Of a DNA stretch of 64,000 bases, positions 38,419-48,844 are shown in pieces. Source of the DNA: Impatiens glandulifera (taxonomy: Eukaryota > Streptophyta > Magnoliopsida > Ericales > Balsaminaceae). Position 1 is the stretch's first letter; the number at the start of each line of letters is the position of its first letter. Location of the stretch: assembly GCF_907164915.1 (NCBI RefSeq), contig NC_061862.1, positions 141,971,913 through 142,035,912 of the forward strand. The letters run 5' to 3'. The notes under the pieces were generated by a model. It did not search any database. It saw only the letters and a list, made by a program, of their open reading frames with translations, and was not told where the DNA came from. The position numbers and the translations under genes were made by a program.

Positions 38419-38605
38419 TGAAATGATTAAGTGAGGAAATTTAGTAAGAGAATTTGGTGAGGGAATGACGTGGCATACTGAAAAAATCAAATAATTTCTC
38501 TCTTTTCTTTCTTTCCTCCCACTTTTACATTTTCCAACCAAGGTGATGCCACGTCATTCCCTCACCAAATTCCCTTACTAAATTCCCTCCCTCTATCATT
38601 CCTCA
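38419..38605. mobile_element. MITE (about 187 bp) in block B, copy 2, inverted
   Basis: Inverted-repeat arms of about 58 bp, for example 'GGTGAGGGAATGACGTGGCA' against 'TGCCACGTCATTCCCTCACC', surround about 70 bp of interior. Relative to copy 1 the interior is reversed. A transcript would fold into a long hairpin. It has no coding capacity. Confidence 0.82.
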
Positions 38606-39913
38606 TAAATATATATATATGGTAAGGAGAAAAACAAAATTTAATTAAGAGAGAAGAGTATAAGAGAGTAGAGAGAAAATTTCTGATGATATAGTTTATT
38701 GTGGTCCTTAACTTTAAACATCATTATATAGAGATAACTCTTATATATAATTTATCTTTGTAAATCAAGTTTCTGCATTATACTGTTTTTTTATTATTCT
38801 TGAAACCATTAAATTTTCGAATTAGTGAAATTAAGATTTTGTAATCTATTGTTTAAATTATAATTATTTTTTTGTAATCTATTGTTTAAATTTATAATTA
38901 TTTTGTTTGATTTCTGTTTTGTTCGGGTTGTTTAATTCCTAGAAGACTACATTATTTTATAAAATATTATTTAAAAATTAAAATAATCTCTCACATTAAA
39001 TATCTTAACTTAAAAATTAAAAATACTCTCTCAAACTAAATATTTTAATAAAAGTTTTGAATAAAAAATAATGTGTTGTATTTAATTATTAATTTATTTT
39101 TCTTTCATCCAACTAATTAATATCTCTTCAATTAAGTTATCTCTTTCATTTTTTCTATTAATTTTTTTACTTTTCAATTAATTTGTTTATAAAATATTTA
39201 TTTCTCCCTCTTTTTACTATTTTTTTTTTTTTACTTTGATGACATATAAATGTTTATTTAATATTTATCATTTTCTATTTCTCAATTACAACATATTAGT
39301 TATGAGGTAATCTTTTTTAATTTGATCAATGATATGGCTAATTTTCTAATAATTACATTGTATTTTTAATAATTGCAATATGGACTCACAAATATCTTAT
39401 TTAGAAATTATAAATAAAATTAAATATTTAAATATGTTTATCATAAATATTAAAAGTTTAAAGTTTGGTAATATGATACATTGATCATATGACGATCTTA
39501 AAATTTTATAAGATTCGAAATATAAAATACTAAATCAATGAACAAACTACTCTTTTAATAGTTTAATCCAAAAATTAGATACTACAATGTCATTTTGATT
39601 GAGAAATAATATGAAAGATGAAGAGAGGATAAAAGAGAGAGGGGTTTAGCCATTTAAAAAAGGAAGAAGAGAGGGGTTTGACCGTTTGGGAATAAAAGGA
39701 AAAGATATGTGAGTTTGGTTTGAGAATGGAAGGAGGAGAAAACAGGAATGGAAGGAGAAGAGAGAGATGAGTTTGGATTTTTGGGAATGAAAGGAGAAGA
39801 TAGATAGAGGGTTTTATAATAGAAATTGTGCACCACACAAGAAAATTAGGGTTTGATTTATTATATAATGAAAGATATATTTGTTCAATAAGGTTAGCCC
39901 TATTGATCTCTGT

Positions 39914-40405
39914 TAAGAAAATTTGTGGGTGTTTAAGATTCCTACTAATATCTCCCTTTTTGATTGGATTATTATTCACGACGAAATTCTTACTAAAGAT
40001 AAATATATAAAAAAAAGCATGATTATTGTGAGTCGTATGCATTATAAATAGGTTAAGACAATTTCTCATCTACTTTTACATTGTCACGTTGTTTCAAGTA
40101 TATGGAGTATTTTGAGGAATTTGACTAGAATACAATGAGTTATGCCGGAAATCGTTAGTGGCTATTGGGAGGCATGGATTGTGGCGACTAAAAATAAGAG
40201 ACTTAAAAGATGGGTCTCCATCCCTATAATTTTCTTGTGGATTATTTGGTTGGAAAGAAATCGAAAAACTTGTAACAACGAAAGTATGTCGTTAAATATT
40301 ATTTGCAATTCCATTATCGTGACGATGTCGGAGATTATATTCGAAAAACATGTGGATTCGTGTGAAGATCTTGTTGCCCTTTTTGAAGATCTTCGAATCA
40401 ATTAA
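39914..40405 (+). pseudogene. LINE reverse-transcriptase C-terminal (zf-RVT) fragment, copy 7
   Basis: Nearly identical to copy 1. The same 87-codon frame is open at 40,142-40,405 with SIPIIFLWIIWLERNRKTC, and the same frame breaks lie upstream. The shared frameshifts show that both copies descend from one already broken sequence, so the open frame is a relic and not a selected gene. Confidence 0.75.
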
Positions 40406-41508
40406 TTATTTTAATTAATCAAATTGTACATAAATTTTTTCATGTCATACTATTATCGTAGTGCTTAAACGATTTTTTATTAAGTAAATTATTTTAAAAA
40501 ATAATAACATAATATATATATATATATATATTATCTAATATAAAATATAATATATAATATAATATATTATTATTATTATTATTATTATGACAGGTTAGTC
40601 CTTCAATTCAAAAATTATTAATTACTAAATAATCTTTAGTTATATATATAAATACATTTTCTTTAATGATATTTTCAATAATTTTAAATATTTATAAATA
40701 CAAATTTAATAAATATATAAATATTTGTTAGGTACAATTACAATGTTGGCATCTATGATGGATTTAGTGCAATAAAGTCAAATGGGGTGTCTACTAACTT
40801 TTCCTTTCAAGTGCATATTCTGTGTATTGATGGAACTTGCATTTGTGGTTAATACGTTTTGAATTGTCAAGTTTGATCACATCAAAATAAATGAATCATA
40901 ATTTATAATAATAAGTTATTGTGATGTTTAGAAATAATTGAGATTTTAGGAGTGTTTGGTTATTTTATTAATAATTTAATAAAATATTTAACCATATATT
41001 TTATGTTTTAATCATTAGTAGGATTACAAACTTTAAAAATAAAAATCGTCAAGATCAAAAAAATAAAGAAAACCAAATAAATTCAAACACGATCAAACAA
41101 GATCGGGAAGGAAGGTATTTGAGTATAATAAAAAGGATTTTGAACGGTGAGAAGATATGAAGATTTAAGAGAGATAATAAATATTTATATTTCAAAATTT
41201 CTACCCTAAGGATTTCTTGGATTATTTTTGAAAACAGCGCACACCATTCTTTATACTATTAGTTTTAAATATATACCCTATCTTGTATAAACAAAATATA
41301 AACTAAATTTTTATAGAATATTTAATTTAATTCAAGAGAATATATTTATATGAAGAGAAAATATAATATATATATATATATATATAATTAGATGGAAAAT
41401 AAATAAAAAAATAATTAATTATTAGTAGTTGTTTCATAATATAAGTAAATTAATAAAAGTAAATTGTATGAAATATTTATACATAAATTATATATATATA
41501 TATATATG

Positions 41509-41562
<54 letters not shown>

Positions 41563-41835
41563 AAATAATTGTCAAAATAATCATGAATTTTTTATGTTTA
41601 TGTATTTATAAAAAGATATGATCACTAACCGAACAAACAACTGTTAGAGAACAACTATTAGAAAAGTCCACTTATTTTATAAACATATATTCAAATATTG
41701 GACCTACAAAGAATTTGTTTGTAAACATGTCTTTAAATGTTGGACCTATAAAAAATTTATATAAAAATCAAAGGAAAAAAAATGTACACATCCCCTCCCA
41801 AAACAAAAGATTTAACAAAAATTAATCCATAACAG

Positions 41836-43132
41836 TTGGTTCTGTAGGGGAGACAGAAATGTCCCCCGCAAAACTTTCATTAACATTATACCAATTGACA
41901 TAGCAATTGGTTCAACAATAGAAGAGGCAACACTGTCGCTCGTAGGCCTCTCTTCAACAATAATACAGTAGTACTAACTGACAAAACAGTTGGTGTTTTA
42001 ATCGGTTCCACAACGGGAACTTTAGTAGGCACTACGCCATAGTAGATTCGGAGGTTACCTTAGGAGAAGCCTTTACAGTAGGAGTATCAGTAGTCTGGTC
42101 AGCAGGGTCAACTGATGTTGATTCTTCAATTTGTTTCAAAGTAGAGACCTTAACAGGCACTACAGTTAGAAGCAAAACAGAGGCTACCACATGAGGCACT
42201 TCTGCAACAGGGAATTCCGCTAGTATGGCCTTCTTCGCATCGAATGCAACCTTAGTTGTTTCTCCGACAGAAGCACGCTTCAATTGGTGGAACTTGTAAT
42301 CGACTCTTGCACCCTCAACTTTCTCCACTTTCCTGTGGTTGGGCGACTAGAGGCAGTAAAGAACTTGGACAGAGTGGTCGAATGACCACTTAACTGTTAG
42401 ACGGATGAACCGCGACTGGACTAGGATACCTTAATCGCTTTCATCCTGAGAATGTAGTTGCCAACAGTGTTGCTGGTCATCACCCTTCTGGTATGGATAT
42501 AATCACCCTTACCCAAGTTCACCTGCAGGTGCTCAAGCAACCTGATTAGTTGGACCGAGAAGCCAACATGTTGCTTTTTCGGCATCATTACCATCATCGT
42601 CAAAGTGGTGAAAAGAATTGATGACTAGTTGATGCCGGCTCCCTTGGATAGCCATAATGATTTCAAATCGCTCTTCGGTGTAGGCGTCAAGCGACCCTAC
42701 TTTCTCTTAGAGAGACATGTAGACGATGTCATTAAAGAGACAAAACTCCAATTTCAGAAATATTTTCTTCCCATGAGTCTCAATGGGACCTGAGACGTTA
42801 GAGAAGACGGTTTGCATTTTCGAGATATCCTCGGCCAGAATCTCGTTGAAGGTGGAAAGCCCTTCCGTCAGAAGCCCAAAAAGATGGGCAAATAGATCTT
42901 CGGAGATAGAGACCTTTATGCACTTCACCGTCGCCGAAACGGTGTCTCCGACCAACATTGCAATAAAAAAGAACTCACGAACCTCTTATTCGTGAACAAT
43001 GAACAAACCTCCAAGAAACTTCCTTAGACCAGAAGCTTCTAGGGTTTTTAACATGGCGATCATCGTCGGCAACCTTGAAGCATAAACATATTCAAAATCT
43101 ACTTGCATCATATTTTGAGCAAACGAAATCAT
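41836..43132 (-). pseudogene. Gag-like gene, truncated and frameshifted
   Basis: Starts with an ATG at 43,132 and a MMQVDFEYV segment, followed by LKTLEASGLRKFLGG. It then has an in-frame stop and shifts to SVSISEDLFAHLFGLLTEGLSTFNEI (43rd-kb ORF at 42,958-42,707; only the 'ISEDLFAHLFGLLTEGL' core is diagnostic) and later low-complexity Pro/Thr/Val-rich sequence (42,328-42,032). The same layout (QVDF, short helical region, 'LPTEG', a KK.M..EYRLLNDI region) occurs in the gags at 56,104 and 57,226. I believe this is the gag of a plant LTR element. It probably belongs to a second element in tandem with the pol genes at 43.9-51.0 kb. It breaks off at the left insertion edge. Confidence 0.68.
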
Positions 43133-43149
43133 CTTTAGCAGTTCGGGTT

Positions 43150-43818
43150 TAGATGAAGAAGAAGACGACTGATTTTCTAGAGAGAATGCAGAGAGTTTGA
43201 AGGTTTTGAAAACGTAAAGGAATAGTGAGACGTCTTAGACAGATCACCCTTTAGAGATACACTGACTGACATGTGTTGGTAATTAAATAAATAATCATTA
43301 TTTAATTAATTATGCTTGTAAAACTCAATTAATAGAGCGTTTTCGTCATATCTTAAGAACATGACAGACACGTGTCTTCATGTTATTCATTTTTGAAGAT
43401 ATATTTATAAGATAAGATAAAATCAAGTCAAATAAATATTTTCCCTCAAATTATTTTGAAATGTGATCGTTCACTATCTGAAGAGGAATAAAACGACAGT
43501 GTATTGATAAGATTAAGACAATTGTCCCACTCTAGTTAAGACGAGTCATGTGAAGTACACATTAGACAGACGTCTGACTGTGCTATATGCATGCCTTGCA
43601 TTTAATCTTAGTGAGACGTCTTTTCTGAAGGCGTCTGCTGACTCACAACAAAAGTGGTGTTAGTAACTGTCAGTCTAATAACTTAGTGTCTGACTATGCT
43701 GAAATTACAAGCTTCTTAAACATAACCCATCTGAAGTATAATGTCATTAGACGACTGTTCTGTTCAACACGAATTCAAACATCTATCTTAACACGTCTGT
43801 CTTATCAGCTTATCAACA
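43150..43818 (-). repeat. LTR-like region between pol and gag
   Basis: On the minus strand a polypurine tract (AAATTGAGGAGGAATT) is followed by TGTTGATAAGCTG, the expected start of a 3' LTR. It has a TTATAAATAT box near 43,400-43,411, so it could also serve as a 5' LTR promoter for the gag that starts at 43,132. Several AGACGTCT-like motifs (43,560-43,640) recall the minisatellites in the other LTRs. I see no canonical primer-binding site before the gag, so the far boundary is uncertain. Confidence 0.5.
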
Positions 43819-43853
43819 AATTCCTCCTCAATTTGTGCATATTAAATTAAATT

Positions 43854-45220
43854 AATTTAAATATAAAAGACCCAAAATATTTCTAAAATAAGGAAACTTA
43901 GTCTCGAGGAGTTGTCTTGTGAAGATGTCGACCACTTGTTGATCCATTGGTACATATTCCAGCCGAATATGCTTCTACGCCACGTGATCCCAGATGAAAT
44001 AATGTCGGATGTTGATAAACTTCGTTTTGGAATGCAACACTGGATTGTATGTGATCGCGATAATGTTGTAACTAAAGATAGAAGACTTGTCTTTCTAGAT
44101 GCCAAAGTCCCTCAAATGTTGTTTAACCCACAACAACTGAGCACAATAGCTGCCTGCGGTAAGATATTCCGCTTCTACTATAGGTGTGGCGATAGACGTC
44201 TACTTCTTGCTAAACTAGGAGATCAGATTATCACCAAGAAACTGAAACGTTCCACTAGTGCTCTTTCGATCGATCTTGCATCATGCATAGTCTGCATTAG
44301 AGTAACTGATTAAGTTGAAACTGTAATACTTCGGATACCACAGTCCAACATTTTGAGTTCCCTTTAAATAGTTCAAAATACGCTTAACAACTATGTAATG
44401 AGATTGTTTAGGATTATCCTTGAATCTTCCATAGATGCCGACCTCAAACAAGATGTCTGGTTGTCTGGTTGTTAGATATAGAAGAGATATGATGATTCCT
44501 CGGTAGGCTGTGATGTTGACATTCTGTCCACCTTCATCCTTATCCAGCTTGCTAGATGAGTTCATGGGTGTAGAGGCAGCTTAGCAGTTCTCCATGCTGA
44601 ATTTCTTCTGCAATTCTCTGGTATACTTCGCATGATTGATGAAGATGTCAGCTTCAAGTTGAAGAACTTGAAGACCAAGGAAAAACGTCTACTCACCCAT
44701 CATACTTGAATAAATAATATATGTGAATCTTTAATAAATTTGAAAAGTGTTTTATCTACTATGTCAATAATAAAGTCATGCTCAAACAAGAATTTAGTCA
44801 AAATATCATACCAAGCTTTATGAGCTTGCATAAGACCATATAAGGATTTTTCTAATTTGAAAACATGATTAGGCAGAGAATGATTTTGAAATCCATGAGG
44901 CAGTTCAACATAAACATCCTCATTCAATAAACCATTAAGAAAAAGCGCTTTTAGCATCCACTTGATATACTTTAAAGTTTTTAAAAGCTACATAAGCTAG
45001 GAATATTCTAATAGCTTCAAGTCTAGCTACAGGGGAGAATGACTCCTCAAATTCAATTCCCTTCTCATGGCTATAATCTTGAGCTACCATTTCTCACAAC
45101 TAAGAGATTTTTACTTAGCTTATTTTTAAAAACCAATCTAGTTCCAATAACATATTGATCATCCAGTCTTGGAGTTAGATGCCTCACTTTGTTTCTTTCA
45201 AATTGATTTAGATCTTCTTG
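43854..45220 (-). pseudogene. Copia reverse transcriptase-RNase H, broken
   Basis: The minus strand reads in order: QFERNKVRHLTPRLDDQY and YVIGTRLVFKNKLS (RT start, 45,259-45,071 frame), frame-broken sequence, then [18 protein letters not shown] and KSLYGLMQAHKAWYDIL (44,957-44,700). Next is a gap where the YVDD catalytic box should be. Then come FSMENC, AASTPMNSSSKLDKDEG, LLYLTTRQPDILFEVG and ILNYLKGTQNVGLWYP (44,565-44,281), ADYAGCKIDRKSTSG and a degraded RNase H ending near EYVPMDQQVVDIFT. The catalytic YVDD segment is deleted and several stops are present. The 5' half is separated from the integrase by the LTR element at 45,221-48,841. Confidence 0.88.
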
Positions 45221-47162
45221 TGTTAGGAAATGAGTAAACAATAACAGGAGGTTAACCAAGTATTGTTAACCATGAAAAACCTTCGTTTGATATTAACTCT
45301 GTTAGAAGAAAATATATGTTTTAATTCTTCACAAGTCTTCACAAACTCTTGAACGAAGTCAAGTGTGGAACTGTTTGTTTAGACTTGAAGCGGCGGATAA
45401 AGAGTATAAAGATTCGGAATGAAAAGAACACAAGACACAAAGTTTGTTTATGGATGTTCATAGCAAACTCTCCTACATCACCCTTATTCTCAACCTTGAG
45501 AAGGATATTCATTATAAGATTTGGTTTGAATACAACACTAACACAAACCTAGTCGGACAACCAGGACTTATAAAATGTTTGTTTCCGAACTTCTAGCAAA
45601 ACACACTATGTTAAACAGAACAACCTCTGTTTAACTTATAATACTAAAATCTCACACAGAAATAACAGTAGATGTAATACAACATTATGATCTAGCAAAC
45701 TTGTAAACTTTTAGAACTTGAGCGCTTGAGAGAAGGTTCATAAAATTGCTTAAGACTCGTAAAAACTGTAGCGAAAAGTTCAATTCAAATTGTCCTCCAA
45801 ATTGTCCTTAAATAGAAGACTCCTCAACAGACAAATTTGCTTCAGCTGACACATGTCCTATTTCAGTTGGATGTGTTCCAGGGTAGTACATCAGAGGATA
45901 TGCATTTGAGCGTGAGTGTACTAGATGATGGTAGTGCGCTGAACATTCTTTAAGAGATTGTGGTGTACAGGGAACGTACAACACATGAATTTTGAATTAG
46001 TTAGGCACGTGGAAATCTTATATAGGATTAGCTTAGTGGCTGTGTCAGACTGTCAATAATGGATTTGATCAAGAACCGGAAGTGCTTCACAAAAGCCAAG
46101 TACCGAGTTTAATCAAATACCAGAAGCGCTTCAAAACCCGAACTTAATCAAATACCGAAAGCGCTTTATATAAAACCAAACTAGTTAAATACCGGAAGCG
46201 CCTTATATAAAACCGAACTAGTTAAATACTAGAAGCGCTTTATATAAAACCGAACTAGTTAAATACCGGAAGCTCTTCATATAAAACCAAATTGGTTAAA
46301 TACCAAAAGCTCCTTATATAAAACTAAACTAGTTAAATACCAGAAACGCCTTATATAAAACTGAACTAGTTAAATACCGGAAGCGCCTTATATAAAACGG
46401 AACTAGTTAAATACTGGAAGCGCCTTATATAAAACTGAATTGGTTAAATACCAGAAATATTTCATATAAACCGAACTAGTTAAATTCCGGAAGCGCCTTA
46501 TATAAAAAACCAAACTGGTTAAATACCGGAAGTGCTTCATATAAAACTGAACTAGTTAAATACCAAAGGCGCGTCATATAAAACCGAACTAGTTAAAATA
46601 CCGGAAGCGCTTCTCTAAGAACAAAGCCGATCAAAATACCAGACGCACTCTTCAAAGAACCGAGACGGTCAAAATACCGGATGCGCTCTTCAAAGAATCA
46701 AGCCAATCAAAATATCGGACGCGCTTCTCCAAAAACTGAATTGAACATAATACCAGAAGCGCTTCTCCTAAAACCGCATTGATACTAATATCTGAAACGC
46801 TTCTCCAAAAACTGAATTGATCATAAAGCCAGAAGTGCTTCTCCAAAAACCAATTTGGATAAAATACTGGACACGCTTCTTATTTCGCTTTTCTTCTCTT
46901 TGAACCCTACACATAATTAATAACACAACTTAGTCTTATTATATACACTTAAAATTAATAAAAGACTTTAACCAATAATTTATTCCTTTTAATTATTTAA
47001 GCTAAATTATCAAAACTCAGTAGAATCATTGTATTAAATATCCTAAATTAATTTAATCCAACAATTTCTCATTTTTTTATTATTTAAACCAAATTATCAA
47101 AACTCGGTAACTTTATAACGTCGATTAATTATTCTAAGTTAATTAAAGATTTTAATCTAACA
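45221..47162 (-). repeat. 3' LTR of the gag-only element, with 37-bp minisatellite
   Basis: 1,942 bp, beginning TGTTAGATTAAAATC at 47,162 on the minus strand and ending CCTAACA at 45,221. It is preceded by the polypurine tract AAAGAGGGAGAAAT. It contains the 'TTTATGGATGTTCATAGC' region (about 45,443-45,490) and, at 46,070-46,870, a minisatellite distinct from those in the other LTRs. Its end ('TTGATATTAACTCTGTTAG' on the plus strand) aligns with the end of the LTR at 62,629-63,967. Confidence 0.8.
46070..46870. repeat. ACCGGAAGCGC minisatellite, about 37-39 bp period
   Basis: About twenty degenerate copies of a unit with 'TTAAATACCGGAAGCGCCTT' followed by 'ATATAAAACCGAACTAG'. From about 46,590 the flank switches to 'TCAAAATACC...GCGCTTCTC' variants, showing two sub-families of unit. 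It lies inside the LTR. A short minus-strand frame across it is an artefact. Confidence 0.9.
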
Positions 47163-47362
47163 ATTTCTCCCTCTTTGATTGTTTAGAATAAATTATCAAA
47201 GTCAATAATATATATCTAGCAATTTCTCCCTTTTTGATTATTTATCCTAAAAATGATGAAAACCAGTAAATGATTATATCTTAAACATATATCAGTCAAT
47301 TTTTCTTGTTTGATAACCAAGTCAAGAAATGCAGCCAATTAGTTGCACATAGTTCAACAAAA

Positions 47363-48841
47363 TTAAGATTGTTTGTAAAATAAAGAAACATAAGATGAAA
47401 GGAGTTCAAGAGCCCTCCCTTTGTGATCTATCTTCGATTCCTCCAACAATTTGGAAAAGTTTCCTCCAACACGACCACCAGAGTTTCGTCCATGTCCTCT
47501 TCCTCTTTGATCTCGAGAGCCACCACCTTGGGGAGTAGAAACGAACCTGTTATGAGCAACCATCTGACCGCTTGAAGAGGGCTTGCTTTTAGAACGAGAG
47601 CTACGAGGGAAAGCATTCCCCTGGTTTGTCATTTCTTCCAAAGTAATATTGTTAGGATCATCAGCTTCAGAAAATTGTTTGGTAGCTTCAACAACTACAT
47701 TCTCCTCATCTTGAAATCTTTTGGCAGTTGTATTAGCCTCTTCCATTTTCTCCAATTCAGCAGCTCTTAGAGATTTGGAAATTTCCATCACTTGCGAACA
47801 TAGAAGATCAACTGAAGATTTAGTCTCTCCATGAAGATTTCGATTCGTGTTGAAGAGGGATTTCATCCTTGTTAGTTGATGTCTCATCTTCATTAGTTCT
47901 TGGTTATTGCCCACAACGTTTCTATATGTTATCTTATGAGCCACGGCTAGCTCAACATGCGCAGCTGATGATGATGCAAAAAAGCTCTTCATGCATTCCA
48001 ACCTAGATTTAAATAATTGAAAGGCCTCCTGCCACGGAGCCAAAGTCTCCATGATGATTTGCCGCATGTCCATTATTGTTGAAGATTCTTCTTCGGAAGA
48101 AGAGTAGGTTGAGAGGTGGGAACCAACCGAGACAAAACGAAGTGGTTTAGGAAGAGAACTGGCTTGAATGGATAGTTCCGGTTCTACGTTTTGGGGTGGA
48201 TCTTGAGGATGAGGTGCATAAAATAATGCTTGAGAACCGACGTCATTACCAAGAACCGCATGCTTAGATTACAAATAAGGTCCGAAATTTCTTTGGATTT
48301 GACAAACGTACCAAGAGGAGAGTTAGTAGGAGTCGGCTACTTGGACTTTTGAGGTTTAGACTCCTTCTCCTTAGTCGTCTTCTCTTCTGGAGAAGGTGAT
48401 TCAGCACCTATCGGGGGAGTATTTTTAAATTGAGGAGAAGAAGAGGGAACTTCGTCAACTACGGACGTTGGTTTTGAACAAGCTTGATCTTCCTCATCAT
48501 CTTTCTCACTTTCTTTGAATTTAGAAAGAGTAACACCTATTGACACTTTCTCATCAGAAAATAGTCCTGCATAGAGTCCCGATGACGCTCTATCTCTTTC
48601 TTAGAAAAAGAGAACTGCTCTTTAATAGATGGCCATGAATGATCAGTCATGTGAAACATTTGAAAATGCCGTTCCTCAGTAGAAGACTTATCCTGCTCGA
48701 TTAAATACTCCTTCGACGTTTCCTCATCTCCCAAGAAGATCTATTTAGTTTTGAAGATAAAGCGAACATTGCCTTCAGGGAGTGTAATTTTGTCAAAGAA
48801 ATCCATTGGCTCGTCCTCATTATAATAGTTTGATATTAACA
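47363..48841 (-). pseudogene. Gag-like C-terminal region of the gag-only element
   Basis: The main frame is 48,073-47,363 (236 codons). It is a helical, charged stretch (FQLFKSRLECMKSFFASSS, then Q-L-T-R-M-K-S-L), followed by a Ser/Lys-rich segment and a Gly/Arg-rich tail (GGGSRDQRGRGHGRNSGG), typical of nucleic-acid-binding gag C-termini. Upstream frames (48,734-48,537 and 48,546-48,337) hold MDFFDKI-like and acidic, Lys/Glu-rich segments in different phases, so the gene is frameshifted. Only the position before the polypurine tract and the similarity in layout to 60,531-62,356 support the gag label. I see no zinc knuckle. Confidence 0.6.
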
Positions 48842-48844
48842 TTG

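Larger units (their letters stand above)
36389..41832 (+). repeat. Macrosatellite unit 9, long form, cut in block F
   Basis: The order is A (36,580-37,380), B (37,390-38,390, split by two MITEs), C (38,640-39,580), D (39,590-40,500), E (40,590-40,910) and F (40,911-41,832). F ends at 'ACAAAAATTAATCC', where the minus-strand Copia composite begins. The rest of F and all of G are missing. D and E here are nearly identical to unit 1. A (TA)n tract occupies about 41,511-41,560. Confidence 0.88.
45221..48841 (-). mobile_element. 5'-truncated gag-only LTR element inserted in Copia pol
   Basis: On the minus strand: gag-like coding sequence (48,841-47,363), two polypurine tracts, and a complete 3' LTR (47,162-45,221). 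It has no pol sequence. It splits the Copia pol between integrase and reverse transcriptase, and the pol sequence continues on both sides. The 5' LTR is missing and no clean target duplication is visible. The layout matches the plus-strand element at 57.2-63.97 kb, so I regard both as gag-only, non-autonomous elements of the TR-GAG kind. Confidence 0.72.

Noticed and set aside
39590..40069. 159-codon minus-strand ORF across block D
   Set aside because: It reads the CT-rich strand of the purine-rich strip and the antisense of the LINE tail. Its Ser/Pro/Phe-rich composition follows from the low-complexity DNA. I treat it as possible leader sequence and not as a protein gene.
46652..46846. 64-codon minus-strand ORF in the 46-kb LTR
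   Set aside because: It lies wholly in the ACCGGAAGCGC minisatellite and consists of translated repeat units.
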